A stretch of 64,000 bases of DNA, taken from NCBI RefSeq assembly GCF_009755605.1, contig NZ_WPNZ01000001.1, positions 744,001 through 808,000 of the forward strand, given 5' to 3'. Position 1 is the first letter of the stretch. The number at the start of each line of letters is the position of its first letter. A model generated the notes under the pieces. The model was not told the DNA's origin and searched no databases. It was given only the letters and a program-made list of their open reading frames with translations. This DNA comes from Streptomyces typhae. Lineage in GTDB: Bacteria > Actinomycetota > Actinomycetes > Streptomycetales > Streptomycetaceae. Positions 37,377-46,409 of the stretch are shown in pieces. Position numbers and translations under genes: made by a program.

Positions 37377-40300
37377 CCCAACCTGTCCCAACGGCCACCC
37401 TTGACGTGCCGCACACCATCGATGAACTGAGGTGGATCGTAGTCGTGCTGGCAGTTCACGCAGACCGGCTTGTTCTTGGTGACCTTGGCGGCGCCGTCCT
37501 TGACGACGTGCTTGGCGTTCGTGAACTTGATCTTCGAGGCGTCGCCCCCGAGGGCGAAGCACACATTGCCCTCCGCGCAGAAACTCGCGCCCGGGTATCT
37601 GCCGCCGGAGGACCCGAGGGCGATCTCACCGGTCTCCGTGTTGACTCCGCCCACGTAGGCACGGCCGGACCCCTTGCGCGTGTGGTTCTTCAGCGCGAAG
37701 TCGTCGACCATGCTGTCGGCCTGCGCGAGCTGCCCCTCGATGGTCCAGTTGGCCGGTGGGGAGTGCACCTCCAGTGCGGCCGGTGGCTTCTTCTGACCCG
37801 CCCAGCCCCGGTTTCCCGGAAGCTGGAGCGAGAACTGCGACAGGTCGTCGGCCGAGGCGCCCGACTTCCCGAAGAGCCCCTTGCCGTAGCGCAGCGCCGG
37901 TCCGAGGAGCGGGGCGAGCGCCCCGCCCGCGGCCCCGAGGAGCAGGTCGGACGGGCTGGTCGGCTGGCACTGCACCGAGTTGACGGCGTACGTGTAGGCC
38001 GCGCCGATGGCGGCGTCCGTGACCGCCGCGGTCGCCAGGGCCCGCCCCCCGGAAAGACCGAGCGAGGTGGCGAATCCCATCCCCGCGGGGGCGAGGAACC
38101 CGGCGCCCGCGCCGATCACCGCGCCCTTGGCGGTGGCCCCCGCGAAGTCCCCCCAGTCGAAGTCGTCCCGGTGTGTCAGGGCGTAGACGCCCCCGCCGAT
38201 GACACCCCCGATGGCGCCGCCGATGCACCACGGGCACGCGCCCGACGGGTCGGCGAGGTTCGCCGGGTCGTCGTTGACGTACGCGTACGAGGACTTGCTG
38301 GAGTTGTCGAGGGCCGCCGGGACCGGGTCCACGGTCGTGAAGCGGCTCTGCTCGGTGTCGTAGGAGCGGGCCCGCAGCAGAAGGCGGTCCGGCAGGTACT
38401 GGTCCTTGTACTGCCCGGTGTACCCGAAGATGCTCGTCTGGCCGCCGCTGATGGTGGCCTTGCCGGTGGACTTGCCCCAGGGGCCGTAGGTGTAGCGGTA
38501 GTTGTCCTTGCCCGCCGCGTCGAAGACCGTGCTGACGGAGTTCTGCCGGTCCTGGGTGAAGTGGAACGTGCCCTTCGTGCGGTCCATGGACCGCGCCGTG
38601 CCGTCGGGGTCGTAGCGGTAGTCCGCCATCAGCGCGCCGGCACTGTCGGTGTCGGTGGCTATCTGCGGCAGCGGGTTGTTGATGTCCCAGCGGGAGGTGC
38701 GGGCGAGCTTGCCGTTCTTGTTGCTGCCGGTGCGGTTGCCGTCCGCGTCGTACAGGAACGCGTAGGCGTCGGAGCCGATCGTGGCCGTCTTGACCCGGCC
38801 CAGCGGATCGTACGCGTAGGTGTCCGCGCCGTCCTTGGTCTGGTTGCCGTCCGCGTCGTAGCCGTACTTGGTGGTCGCCGTCCCCTTCGTCTCGGAGCTG
38901 AGCCGGTCGGCCTCGTCGTGCTCGTACGTCGTGGTGGTGCCCGACGCCTTCGCCGACTTGAGGTTGCCGACCTTGTCGTACGTGTACGTGTCGCCGCCGG
39001 TGCCCGGCAGGCAGGACGCGGTGCCCGTGTCGGTGCACGCCCGCTTCATCCGGCCCGCGGCGTCGTACGCGTACCGCGTGGGCTTGCCGCCCTTGGGCGT
39101 GTCCGTGATGATCCGGCCCGCGTCGTCGTACGCGAAGGAGTTGCTCCCCGACGGTGTCGTCAGGGAGGCCGGGCGGCCCGCCTCGTCGTAGGTGCGGCTC
39201 TCGGTGCGCGCCGTCGTCGTCGGCAGCGTCACCGAGGTGAGGTTGCCCGCGGCGTCGTACGCGTAGCCGGTGTCCTTGCCGTCGGTCGTCTGGGTCCTGA
39301 CCCGGCCGTTGTCGTCGTAGGCGTAGGAGGTGGCCCTGCCGTCCGGATAGGTGCGGGACTTGAGGGTGTCGTCGGTGTTCCACCGGTAGGTGAAGGGCTT
39401 GGCCGCGCCCGGCGACGTGATCGTCTCGACCTTGTCGTCGTTGTCGTAGGTGAGTGTGCGGGAGCCGGTGGCGTCCTTGACCGTGACGGGACGGCCCGCG
39501 TCGTCGTAGGTGTACGACTGCGTCGGCGTGCCGTCGGAGTAGGTGACCTTGGTCGGCAGGAGCCGGGCGTCCACCGTCGTGGTGATGGTCTGGCGGCGCG
39601 CGTTGGTGACCGTGGTGCGGTTGCCCTCGGCGTCGTAGGCGTAGCCGACGGTCTCGCCCCGCGGGTTCGCGACGGACGTCATCCGGCCTTCGGCGTCGTA
39701 GCCGTAGCGCGTGACGCGGGAGTTCGCGTCCTTGCTGGTGTCCAGGAACCCGGCCTTGTCGTAGGTCGGTTCCGTCGTGCCGCCGTCGGGGTGGGTGACG
39801 AGGTCGACGCGGTTCAGCTCGTCGTGGGCGTACACCGTGGGCTTGCCGCCGGGCTCGGCCACCGCGGTGACATTGCCGACGGCGTCGTACTCCGTCGTCG
39901 CTCTGTGTCCGAGCGGGTCGGTGACGGACGTGGTGTGGCCCGCCGTGTCGTAGCCGTACGTCCACGTGTACTTGGCGGGGTCGGCGCCGACGGCGTTGCC
40001 GCGCGGGTCCACCGACGTGGCGAGGCGGCCGTCACCGTCGTAGGTGTGGGTGGTGCGTTCCTTGGCCGGGGAGATCTCCGCGGTCAGATTGCTGTCGTCG
40101 TCGTACTCGTACCGGGTGACGTGCTTCGACCACGTCTTGGCGGACTCCAGGCGGCCCTCGTCGTCGTAGGCGAGCGTCGTGCCGTGGCCGAGGCCGTCGG
40201 ACGTGCTGGTGACGGAGCCGTTGTCGTCGTACGTGACCGAGCGGGTGTGGCCGAGCGGGTCGGTCGTCGACAGCGGGCGGTCGTCGGCGTCCCAGGCGAA

Positions 40301-42979
40301 GCCGCTGGTCCTGCCCTGCGGGTCGGTGACCGACTTACGGTTGCCGACCTTGTCGTAGCCGAACTTCCAGGTGTGCTCGGACTTCTTGGCGCCCTCGACG
40401 TTGCCGCGCGCGGTCACCAGCTCCGACTGGCGGCCCGCCTTGTCGTACACGTACGAGGTGGTGCCACCGGTGCGGTCGGTGACCGACGCGACGCGGCCCA
40501 CCTTGTCGTAGCCGGTGACCCGCTTCTTCCCCACGGGGTCGGTGACCGTCGTCGGGCGGCCCGCGTCGTCGTACCCGTACGTCGTGACGCGCTTCTTCGC
40601 GTCGGTGCGGGTGTAGAGGCGTCCTGCCTGGTCGTAGCCGTACGCCGTGACGTTTCCGCGCGCGTCCGTGACCGTCTCGACGCGGTCGGCCGCGTCGTAG
40701 GTGTAGGCGGTGGTGTACTTCGCCGGATCGGCGCCGGTCTCGTTGCCCCGCGGGTCGACGGCCGTCCGCAGGCGTCCGGAGGCGTCGTGGGTGAAGGTGC
40801 TGCTGCCGCCCTCGGGCGCGGTGACGGACTTCAGGTTGCCGTCGCCGTCGTGCCCGTAGTGCGTGATCTTCCCGCGCGCGGACGTGGCCGACTCGATGAG
40901 GCCCGTCGTGGCGTCGTACCCGTACGTCACCGGCTTGGTCAGCGGTCCGTCGACCGAGGTCAGCTGGTTCTTCGCGTTGTACCCGAAGACCGTCTTGTTC
41001 GACTCGCCGTCCGTGTACGACTCGACGTTCCCGGCCTTGTCGTAGGTCCACGACTCGTCGGAGGCACCGGACGAACGCCGCTTCATCCGACCCGACGTGT
41101 CGAAGTCCCACTGCGTCTCGCGGATCTCCGCGTCCACGGCGCTGGTGCGGTTGAAGCGCTGGTCGTAGCGGTAGTAGCTCTTGTTCCCGAGCGGGTCGAT
41201 CTGGGTGAACAGGACGTTCTTGTAGTAGATGTCCGTCCAGACACCCCCGTCGGGAGCCGTCGTGTCCGTCTGGTCGAACTCGCCGTTCCTGCGGTACGCG
41301 AAGCGGGTCTCCTCCTTGACCCCGTCGGTCTGGGCCGTCACCCGCCCCTTGTCGTCGTACACGTTCTCCGTGACGACCTTGCCGTCGGCTGCGGTGACCT
41401 CGTCCAGGAAGCCGCCTGCGTCGTAGCCGTACCTCTCGGTGGTGCCGTCGAGGGCCCGCACCGCGGTGAGCCGGCCGTCGGTGTGGTCGTAGTCGACGAA
41501 GCGCCCGTCGGCCAGCGTCAACCGGTCCAGGCGGTCACCGGAGTAGGAGAGCGTGGCAGCGCGCCCGGCAGCGTCCGTGATCTTCGTGGGCCTGCCGCCG
41601 GTGTACTCCAGTGTCAGACCGCGTCCGGTCCGGTCCTTCAGCGCGGAGAGGCGGCCCTCGGCGGTGTAGGAGTAGACCCGGTGGTCGGCCGTGGTCAGCC
41701 TGTAGCCGCTGCCGTCGGCGGACAGCGTGGAACGGGCCTGGCCCGGGGCCGCGTACGCTCCCCCGCTCTTCTTCGCGTAGGTATGCCGGGCGCCGCCCTC
41801 GCCGATGAGCGTGACATCACCGTCGGCCTGGACGGCGAGCCGCGTCTCCCACGGCAACTGCCAGCCCTTGCCGAGCGCTCCGGAACCCGTGTGGTCCGAG
41901 GAGTACACGCGCCGCACGCTCAGGGGCACGCCCGGAGCTGCCACGTGGGCGTCGGTGAAGGGTTCCGTGAACGCGCCCGTCGCGGTGTTCACCGGATCCG
42001 CGCGCTGCACCGTCGTTCCCACCGCGCCGCTCGCGTCACCGCACAGCGCGGCGCAGGCAGCCCCTTCCGGCAGGGCCGGGACCATGTGGAAGAGGTTGTA
42101 CGACCCGCACGACTCCTTGTCCGTGGGGTCGTCGGCCACGGTCGTGCAGACATAGACGAAGTACGACGGGTTCGAGGTGGTGCACGCGGTCGTCGGCAGC
42201 GTGATGGACGCGTTCACGACGGGGAACGTCCGGCCCGTGTTGAGCGTCGGTGCCTGCACGGTCTGCCCGAAGTCCAGGAACCTGTCCGGCGTGCCCGCGC
42301 AGTAGTCCGTGATCTGCCAGCGCACCTTGACGGGGTGCACCTCGTCGTCCGCGCCCCCGGTCTGCCAGATCGCCGCCGACACCTGGAGCGGTTCGCCCGG
42401 CACCGCGGCGCCGACGTGGTTGCCGAGCGCCATCAGCCAGCCGCCCTGCTGGGCGGCCGTGTTCCCGAACGGGTCCACGGTGTACTGGTAGAGCGATCCG
42501 CTGGAGTACGAGGGCGCGGCCGCAACTGCCCCCGCCCGGCCGACCGGCGGCCCGGCGGCCCGCCGGTCGGGGGCACCTGATGTCACCGCATGCCGTTGGC
42601 GGGCGTCCGGCTCGACCGCACGCCGTTTGCGGGCGCCCGGCTTCACCGCACGCTGACCGCGGGCGCCCGGCTTCACCGCACGCTGATCGCGTTCGAGAAG
42701 CTCCATCTGCCGGGCGGTCGCGGGACGGCTCTTCGTCGTCGGCAGGCCGTGCGGCTTCGCACCCGCACCGCGGATCGCCGTCTGCGCGCGCCGCTCCGCG
42801 GGCGTCACGGGCTTCTGCACCGCCGCGGGTTCGGGCATGCGTCCCGCACTCCCGGCCGGCCGCATGACGGGCCCGGTGTCGTCGACCGGCACCTCGACCA
42901 GCCACCCGCCGCCCGCCACCACGGACAGCACGAGTACGACCATCAGCACGCGCAAGCGCGCAGACGCCATCGCCAGCAC
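37373..42979 (-). CDS. Rhs/YD-repeat polymorphic toxin with C-terminal deaminase-like domain
   Basis: A 1868-residue exported protein. Residues 4-30 are a signal or anchor helix (RLRVLMVVLVLSVVAGG). Residues 35-140 are low complexity with tandem RAVKPGAR-type repeats. A DUF6531-like lead (DPVNTATGAFTEPFTDAHV) precedes dozens of YD repeats (YGYDxxGR) to about 1500, and the Rhs core ends RSYDTEQSRFTTVDP ... LADPSGA near 1581. A Gly/Ala hydrophobic region follows, then a toxin of about 130 residues: residues 1801-1803 are CAE and 1840-1843 are CVNC, the zinc and catalytic pattern of nucleic-acid deaminases, closest by eye to the YwqJ type. GTG 42979 has GGGGGGTGGG upstream; ATG 42970 is the alternative. 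The immunity gene overlaps the stop. Confidence 0.8.
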   Translation of the reverse strand: MLAMASARLRVLMVVLVLSVVAGGGWLVEVPVDDTGPVMRPAGSAGRMPEPAAVQKPVTPAERRAQTAIRGAGAKPHGLPTTKSRPATARQMELLERDQRAVKPGARGQRAVKPGARKRRAVEPDARQRHAVTSGAPDRRAAGPPVGRAGAVAAAPSYSSGSLYQYTVDPFGNTAAQQGGWLMALGNHVGAAVPGEPLQVSAAIWQTGGADDEVHPVKVRWQITDYCAGTPDRFLDFGQTVQAPTLNTGRTFPVVNASITLPTTACTTSNPSYFVYVCTTVADDPTDKESCGSYNLFHMVPALPEGAACAALCGDASGAVGTTVQRADPVNTATGAFTEPFTDAHVAAPGVPLSVRRVYSSDHTGSGALGKGWQLPWETRLAVQADGDVTLIGEGGARHTYAKKSGGAYAAPGQARSTLSADGSGYRLTTADHRVYSYTAEGRLSALKDRTGRGLTLEYTGGRPTKITDAAGRAATLSYSGDRLDRLTLADGRFVDYDHTDGRLTAVRALDGTTERYGYDAGGFLDEVTAADGKVVTENVYDDKGRVTAQTDGVKEETRFAYRRNGEFDQTDTTAPDGGVWTDIYYKNVLFTQIDPLGNKSYYRYDQRFNRTSAVDAEIRETQWDFDTSGRMKRRSSGASDESWTYDKAGNVESYTDGESNKTVFGYNAKNQLTSVDGPLTKPVTYGYDATTGLIESATSARGKITHYGHDGDGNLKSVTAPEGGSSTFTHDASGRLRTAVDPRGNETGADPAKYTTAYTYDAADRVETVTDARGNVTAYGYDQAGRLYTRTDAKKRVTTYGYDDAGRPTTVTDPVGKKRVTGYDKVGRVASVTDRTGGTTSYVYDKAGRQSELVTARGNVEGAKKSEHTWKFGYDKVGNRKSVTDPQGRTSGFAWDADDRPLSTTDPLGHTRSVTYDDNGSVTSTSDGLGHGTTLAYDDEGRLESAKTWSKHVTRYEYDDDSNLTAEISPAKERTTHTYDGDGRLATSVDPRGNAVGADPAKYTWTYGYDTAGHTTSVTDPLGHRATTEYDAVGNVTAVAEPGGKPTVYAHDELNRVDLVTHPDGGTTEPTYDKAGFLDTSKDANSRVTRYGYDAEGRMTSVANPRGETVGYAYDAEGNRTTVTNARRQTITTTVDARLLPTKVTYSDGTPTQSYTYDDAGRPVTVKDATGSRTLTYDNDDKVETITSPGAAKPFTYRWNTDDTLKSRTYPDGRATSYAYDDNGRVRTQTTDGKDTGYAYDAAGNLTSVTLPTTTARTESRTYDEAGRPASLTTPSGSNSFAYDDAGRIITDTPKGGKPTRYAYDAAGRMKRACTDTGTASCLPGTGGDTYTYDKVGNLKSAKASGTTTTYEHDEADRLSSETKGTATTKYGYDADGNQTKDGADTYAYDPLGRVKTATIGSDAYAFLYDADGNRTGSNKNGKLARTSRWDINNPLPQIATDTDSAGALMADYRYDPDGTARSMDRTKGTFHFTQDRQNSVSTVFDAAGKDNYRYTYGPWGKSTGKATISGGQTSIFGYTGQYKDQYLPDRLLLRARSYDTEQSRFTTVDPVPAALDNSSKSSYAYVNDDPANLADPSGACPWCIGGAIGGVIGGGVYALTHRDDFDWGDFAGATAKGAVIGAGAGFLAPAGMGFATSLGLSGGRALATAAVTDAAIGAAYTYAVNSVQCQPTSPSDLLLGAAGGALAPLLGPALRYGKGLFGKSGASADDLSQFSLQLPGNRGWAGQKKPPAALEVHSPPANWTIEGQLAQADSMVDDFALKNHTRKGSGRAYVGGVNTETGEIALGSSGGRYPGASFCAEGNVCFALGGDASKIKFTNAKHVVKDGAAKVTKNKPVCVNCQHDYDPPQFIDGVRHVKGGRWDRLG

Positions 42980-43002
42980 GACCCACCCCCCGAATACCTG
43001 CA

Positions 43003-43035
43003 CAACCGTGGTCAGTTGTGTACAGGTCGTGAGGA
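43003..43035. promoter_or_regulatory. Inverted repeat upstream of the Rhs gene
   Basis: CACAAC TGACCACG... read as the arms CACAAC/GTTGTG spaced by eight bases, about 30 bases before the Rhs start. It could be an operator or part of a promoter; no regulator is suggested. Confidence 0.25.
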
Positions 43036-43235
43036 TCTTTGATGCATGGGCCATCGAAAGGCAAGGGCGCAAAGAGGGGGTTTGCCATGTCTCGCGCCAG
43101 ATACGTCCAGCAGTCTTTACCGATCCGCAACAACGGGCGAACTAGCAGCAAACCGGGGATGAACCCCCGCGCCCCACGCACCGTCGGACAGCGCGCCGGA
43201 GCAACTCCGACCGACGAAAGAGAAGTTCGACCCCC

Positions 43236-43385
43236 ATGAGGCTTTCCTTTCCCTACCGCCGCCCCGCGCGGTGCGCGCCGTGCTCGCCGCCGTCACGGAC
43301 ACCACGGCGCTCGCGCTCGTAGCCGCCAACGCCCCCGCCGCCAACGCCGTCATCGGCGGCACCCGTGCACCGAACGACGCCTACG
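43236..43385 (+). pseudogene. Remnant of a trypsin-like secreted serine protease
   Basis: ATG 43236 has a purine-rich ribosome site (GAAAGAGAAG) and opens a signal-peptide-like lead (MRLSFPYRRPAR). A shift of frame around 43270 is then needed to read the rest: AVLAAVTDTTALALVAANAP, AANAVIGGTRAPNDAYG. The last piece matches the end of a pro-region and the Ile/Val-Gly-Gly mature start of S1 proteases. Nothing downstream encodes the His, Asp or Ser of the catalytic triad. So only the first 50 codons survive, frameshifted and truncated, probably at the edge of the Rhs insertion. Confidence 0.6.
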
Positions 43386-43560
43386 GACACCGTCCACCAG
43401 CTCGGACAAGCTGGGGAAGACGCTGGGGGGTTCGGCTGAGGCGAAGCGAAGCGCGTGAAGCAGCGGCTGGGACGGCGCTGAGGAACTCTGGCCTGAGGGT
43501 GGGTCCGCCCCGGTCGCGTGCAGGCGGTTGCAGAGCCGCCCGTGGGCCGGGGCGGGTCGG

Positions 43561-43668
43561 CCGGGGCGGGTCCTGCTCTGTTCGCCGGGGCGGGTCCTGC
43601 TCTGTTCGCCGGGGCGGGTCCTGCCCTGTTCGCCGGGGCGGGTCCTGCCCTGTTCGCCGGGGCGCTCC
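43561..43668. repeat. 24-bp tandem repeat, 4.5 copies
   Basis: CGGGGCGGGTCCTGCTCTGT plus TCGC as unit, at 43561-43584, 43585-43608, 43609-43632, 43633-43656 and a half copy. It lies between the protease remnant and the end of the DinB gene. Both strands are open through it, giving false long frames. Confidence 0.9.
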
Positions 43669-43676
43669 CGCCCCGG

Positions 43677-44216
43677 CTACTCCCCCGTCACCCCGTCGAT
43701 CCGCTCCCGCAGCAGATCGGCGTGGCCGTTGTGGCGGGCGTACTCCTCGATCATGTGCGTGAGGATGTGCCGCAGGGAGTACGTCGTGCCGTCGTGGGAT
43801 CCGGCGGCGTCGAGGGAGGCAGCGGCCGCGACGATCGCGCGGGAGCGGTCGCACTCCGCCCGCCACACCCGGAACGCCTCCTCCACATCGGCGTCGTCGA
43901 CGTCCCACTGCGCGTCGTCCTCCCCCCGGGGCCCCACCCAGTGGGGCTTGTCCGCCTCCCCGAGCAGCACGCACCGGAACCAGCCCCGCTCGACCTCGGC
44001 GAGGTGCCGGACCAGGCCGAGCAGACTCAGCGAGGAGGGCGGCACCGCCCACTGCCGGAGCTGAATCGGCGTCAGCCCCGCGCACTTGACCGCGAGCGTC
44101 TCGCGCTGGAAATCGAGGAAGGCGGTGAGCATGGTGCGCTCGTCGGCCTCGCCCGGGGGTTCGGTCCGGGTGTCTCCGTGACGGTCATCACTCGGCATCG
44201 GCATCGGCGTCGACAT
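43677..44216 (-). CDS. DinB family protein (DUF664)
   Basis: A 179-residue four-helix-bundle protein of the DinB/DUF664 type common in streptomycetes. Three histidines of the expected metal site are visible: LVRHLAEVERGW (about 75), and YSLRHILTHMIEEYARHNGHAD near the end. The role is often thiol transfer or detoxification; nothing here decides the substrate. The start at 44216 (ATG) follows GGGGCG; inner starts at MPMPS are possible. It is divergent from the gene at 44411. Confidence 0.85.
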   Translation of the reverse strand: MSTPMPMPSDDRHGDTRTEPPGEADERTMLTAFLDFQRETLAVKCAGLTPIQLRQWAVPPSSLSLLGLVRHLAEVERGWFRCVLLGEADKPHWVGPRGEDDAQWDVDDADVEEAFRVWRAECDRSRAIVAAAASLDAAGSHDGTTYSLRHILTHMIEEYARHNGHADLLRERIDGVTGE

Positions 44217-44410
44217 CGCCCCATGATGCCGAGGGCACAGCCGCCCCACCAGTACCCGAACGCGCCTTCCCGGAGCCTCCTCCACCCGAGGCCCGCCGCC
44301 GGAACCGCGATCGCCTGCGGTTAGGGTCGAAGAGGCGATGCCACGGTCGCGGCCGAGCCGGAAAACACCCGGCCGCAAGGAAACGGGCGAGAGAAGGACT
44401 CGGCGTACAG

Positions 44411-44995
44411 ATGACGGATTACCAGTTCGAGCTGCGGCCCTACTTCCAGAAGAAGATCCGGGGCCGCAAAGGCTTCGTGGGCGCCTTCGAAGAAGTGACG
44501 GTGGAGGCGGAGCGCCGTAAAGGGTTCGCCCGGACCACCGGCGTCCACATGGACGTGCGCGTGTACGGCGAGAAGATGCCCGACCTCCTTTACCAGACGG
44601 TGGGCCCCGGCGAGCCGACGCTGAAGAACGCACGCCTCACCCTCGCCGGTCAACCCGTCCGGCTCCACTTCGACGACAAGGCCTACCGCACCACCGCGCG
44701 GGCGCTGCACCTCGACTACCAGGACCGTTCGTACGAGTACGTGGTGACGCGCGCCAGGAAGTCGGCCTCGCTGAGCCGTCCCGGCGTGACGGTTTCCCTG
44801 ACCCGGGGCCCGAGCCCGGCGAAGAAGGGCATGAGCAGTTTCGGCAGCGTGACCGGAGAGGCGGACGCCGTCGATCTCGCCCTTGCCGTGGCCTTCGAGG
44901 AAATCGACACGGGCGAACTCACCGCCGGTGGGGCGATCTCCAGCACCGTCAATCGGCTGCTGTTCCCGGGGCGGAACGAGGGCGGCGCGGAGTAG
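44411..44995 (+). CDS. Third-gene module protein, copy A (unknown, T7SS-associated)
   Basis: A 194-residue protein not recognised, but clearly a relative of the protein at 47385-47972 on the other strand. Shared blocks are an L-x-A/V-G-x-x-x-x-x-F strand pair near 75-90, a Y-x-Y-V near 108, and the C-terminal GSVTGEADAVDLALAVAFEEI against GSVQGAADSVDISIAILFEG. Mostly beta with a final hydrophobic helix; no signal peptide. The ribosome site AGAAGGA precedes ATG 44411. Gene order suggests it was the last gene of the left module and was inverted. It could be an immunity or partner protein. Confidence 0.6.
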   Translation: MTDYQFELRPYFQKKIRGRKGFVGAFEEVTVEAERRKGFARTTGVHMDVRVYGEKMPDLLYQTVGPGEPTLKNARLTLAGQPVRLHFDDKAYRTTARALHLDYQDRSYEYVVTRARKSASLSRPGVTVSLTRGPSPAKKGMSSFGSVTGEADAVDLALAVAFEEIDTGELTAGGAISSTVNRLLFPGRNEGGAE

Positions 44996-45091
44996 CTGCC
45001 GGCTCGCCTCCGGCCGCGGGCTTGCCTACCTTCCCTACCGATCACAGGCTTGCCTACTGTCCGTCGATTCATGCACCGGACGGCGACTCAT

Positions 45092-46387
45092 TCACCAATT
45101 CATCGGATTGAGTTTGGATTTGGCGACGCCCTTCCCCAGATCGCGCGCTTTGTTCCCGACCCAGTCCTTGGCCTTTCCGGCACCGTGCTTGATGTCGTCC
45201 CAGTGCTCGACCACCTTGGCCCCGCCGTACACGGCGCCGGTGACCACGGTGGCGCCGATGGTGAAGGGATTCGGCGCGATCATCGCGGACGTCAAGGACG
45301 CGTTGAAGCCGACCTCCGCCACGTCCGCGACGTATCCGGCGCCCTTCTTCTTGAAGGCTTCCTTCGGATTTCCCTGCGCCCACACGTTGGCGGCGCTGAC
45401 GCCCGTGGACAGGGCGCTCCCGCCGATGCCGGCGACGCGCAGGAAGCCTCCCGTCTTGGACGCCGCGCCGAGGCCCTTGAGGAACGGGGAGGCCGTCTTG
45501 CCCGCGGCGATGACGCCGGGCCGCGCGTTGTTGAGCTTCTGGAAGTAGGCCGCCGTACGTCCGACCTTGAACAGGTTCGCCTGCCCGGCGCGGGCGACCA
45601 GCGCCCCCGAGTGCGTGAGGCCTCCGTACCGTGCCGCCAGCGCGTCGGATCCGACGAGGAAGTTGACACCTCTGGTCACCAGCGGGGAACGCACGACCGG
45701 CAACGTCCGGAAGCCGTCCCAGGCCCGCCCCAGCAAGGTGCCCCGGAGCGTGGTGGTGAACGGGATCCGCGTGGCCTGCTGGTAGAGCCTGTTCCGGGCG
45801 AACAGGTTGCCCAGCTGGCCGGGGAGCCAGCTGCCCGGGGCGGCCAGCGAGCGCAGCTCCCCCGCGGGGAGGCCCAGCAGGCGGGCGCCCGCCCAGGCGC
45901 GCACGCTCCCTCCGCGCGCCCACCACTCGGCGTTGACGGCCTTCCTGAGGAGTCCGCTGTGCCAGGAGTTCTGGGCGAAGACGGTGGTCATGGCCGTGGC
46001 CGCCACGGTGGTCACACCACCGACCTTGATCATCCCAAGAACCTCGCTGAAGTCCTTGAGCCCCTCCTCGATGTTCTTCTCGCCGACTCCCTTCAGCCCC
46101 GGCACCTTCGCCAGGTAATGCGCCTCGATACGCGCCAGCCAGTCGCTGTACGTCTCCCGGTCACCGCGTTCGAAGAGCTGGTCGCCGCGTACGAGCGTCG
46201 CCCGCTTGCGCAGGTCCGGCGCCGTGGTGGTGACCCAGGAACGCATCGGCTTGATGGGGCCCAGCTTGTCGGTGACCCCGAGGTTGGACGCCCGGGTGAA
46301 GGCCTCGTCAAGTTTGTCCTCCAGGCCGCCCTTGCCGTCGATGAGCTTGGCGAGCTGGTCGAGGTCGTCCGGATTGACGTTCCGCAT
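45092..46387 (-). CDS. Putative T7SS-associated effector, module copy A
   Basis: A 431-residue protein, about 45-50% similar by eye to that at 48003-49241. The N-terminal 70 residues are helical and conserved (LIDGKGGLEDKLDEAFTRAS, SWVTTTAPDLRKRA). The middle carries hydrophobic stretches (GMIKVGGVTTVAATAMTTVF) and the C-terminal half is rich in Ala, Gly and Val (FNASLTSAMIAPNPFTIGAT ... VTGAVYGG), ending in a basic, amphipathic tail. No classical signal peptide is present. The layout resembles secreted pore-type or scaffold effectors of type VII systems; this is inference. GGGGGA precedes ATG 46387, 22 bases after the EspG-like gene. Confidence 0.6.
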   Translation of the reverse strand: MRNVNPDDLDQLAKLIDGKGGLEDKLDEAFTRASNLGVTDKLGPIKPMRSWVTTTAPDLRKRATLVRGDQLFERGDRETYSDWLARIEAHYLAKVPGLKGVGEKNIEEGLKDFSEVLGMIKVGGVTTVAATAMTTVFAQNSWHSGLLRKAVNAEWWARGGSVRAWAGARLLGLPAGELRSLAAPGSWLPGQLGNLFARNRLYQQATRIPFTTTLRGTLLGRAWDGFRTLPVVRSPLVTRGVNFLVGSDALAARYGGLTHSGALVARAGQANLFKVGRTAAYFQKLNNARPGVIAAGKTASPFLKGLGAASKTGGFLRVAGIGGSALSTGVSAANVWAQGNPKEAFKKKGAGYVADVAEVGFNASLTSAMIAPNPFTIGATVVTGAVYGGAKVVEHWDDIKHGAGKAKDWVGNKARDLGKGVAKSKLNPMNW

Positions 46388-46409
46388 GTCGTTCCCCCTA
46401 CCGCGGGTG

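Noticed and set aside
37406..42580. A 1724-codon open frame opposite the Rhs gene
   Set aside because: It is the antisense shadow of the YD repeats: Val/Arg/Gly-rich, no ribosome site, no known domain.
43561..43668. CRISPR array
   Set aside because: The 24-bp units follow each other directly without spacers, and no cas genes are present. The same holds for the other arrays.
36873..44216. An integrated plasmid or phage carrying the Rhs region
   Set aside because: No integrase, transposase, tRNA edge or attachment repeat was seen; base composition stays close to the surroundings.
43518..44324. A plus-strand frame beginning in the 24-bp repeats
   Set aside because: Translates the repeat as FAGAGPAL units and continues antisense to the DinB gene, which has the real histidine motifs.
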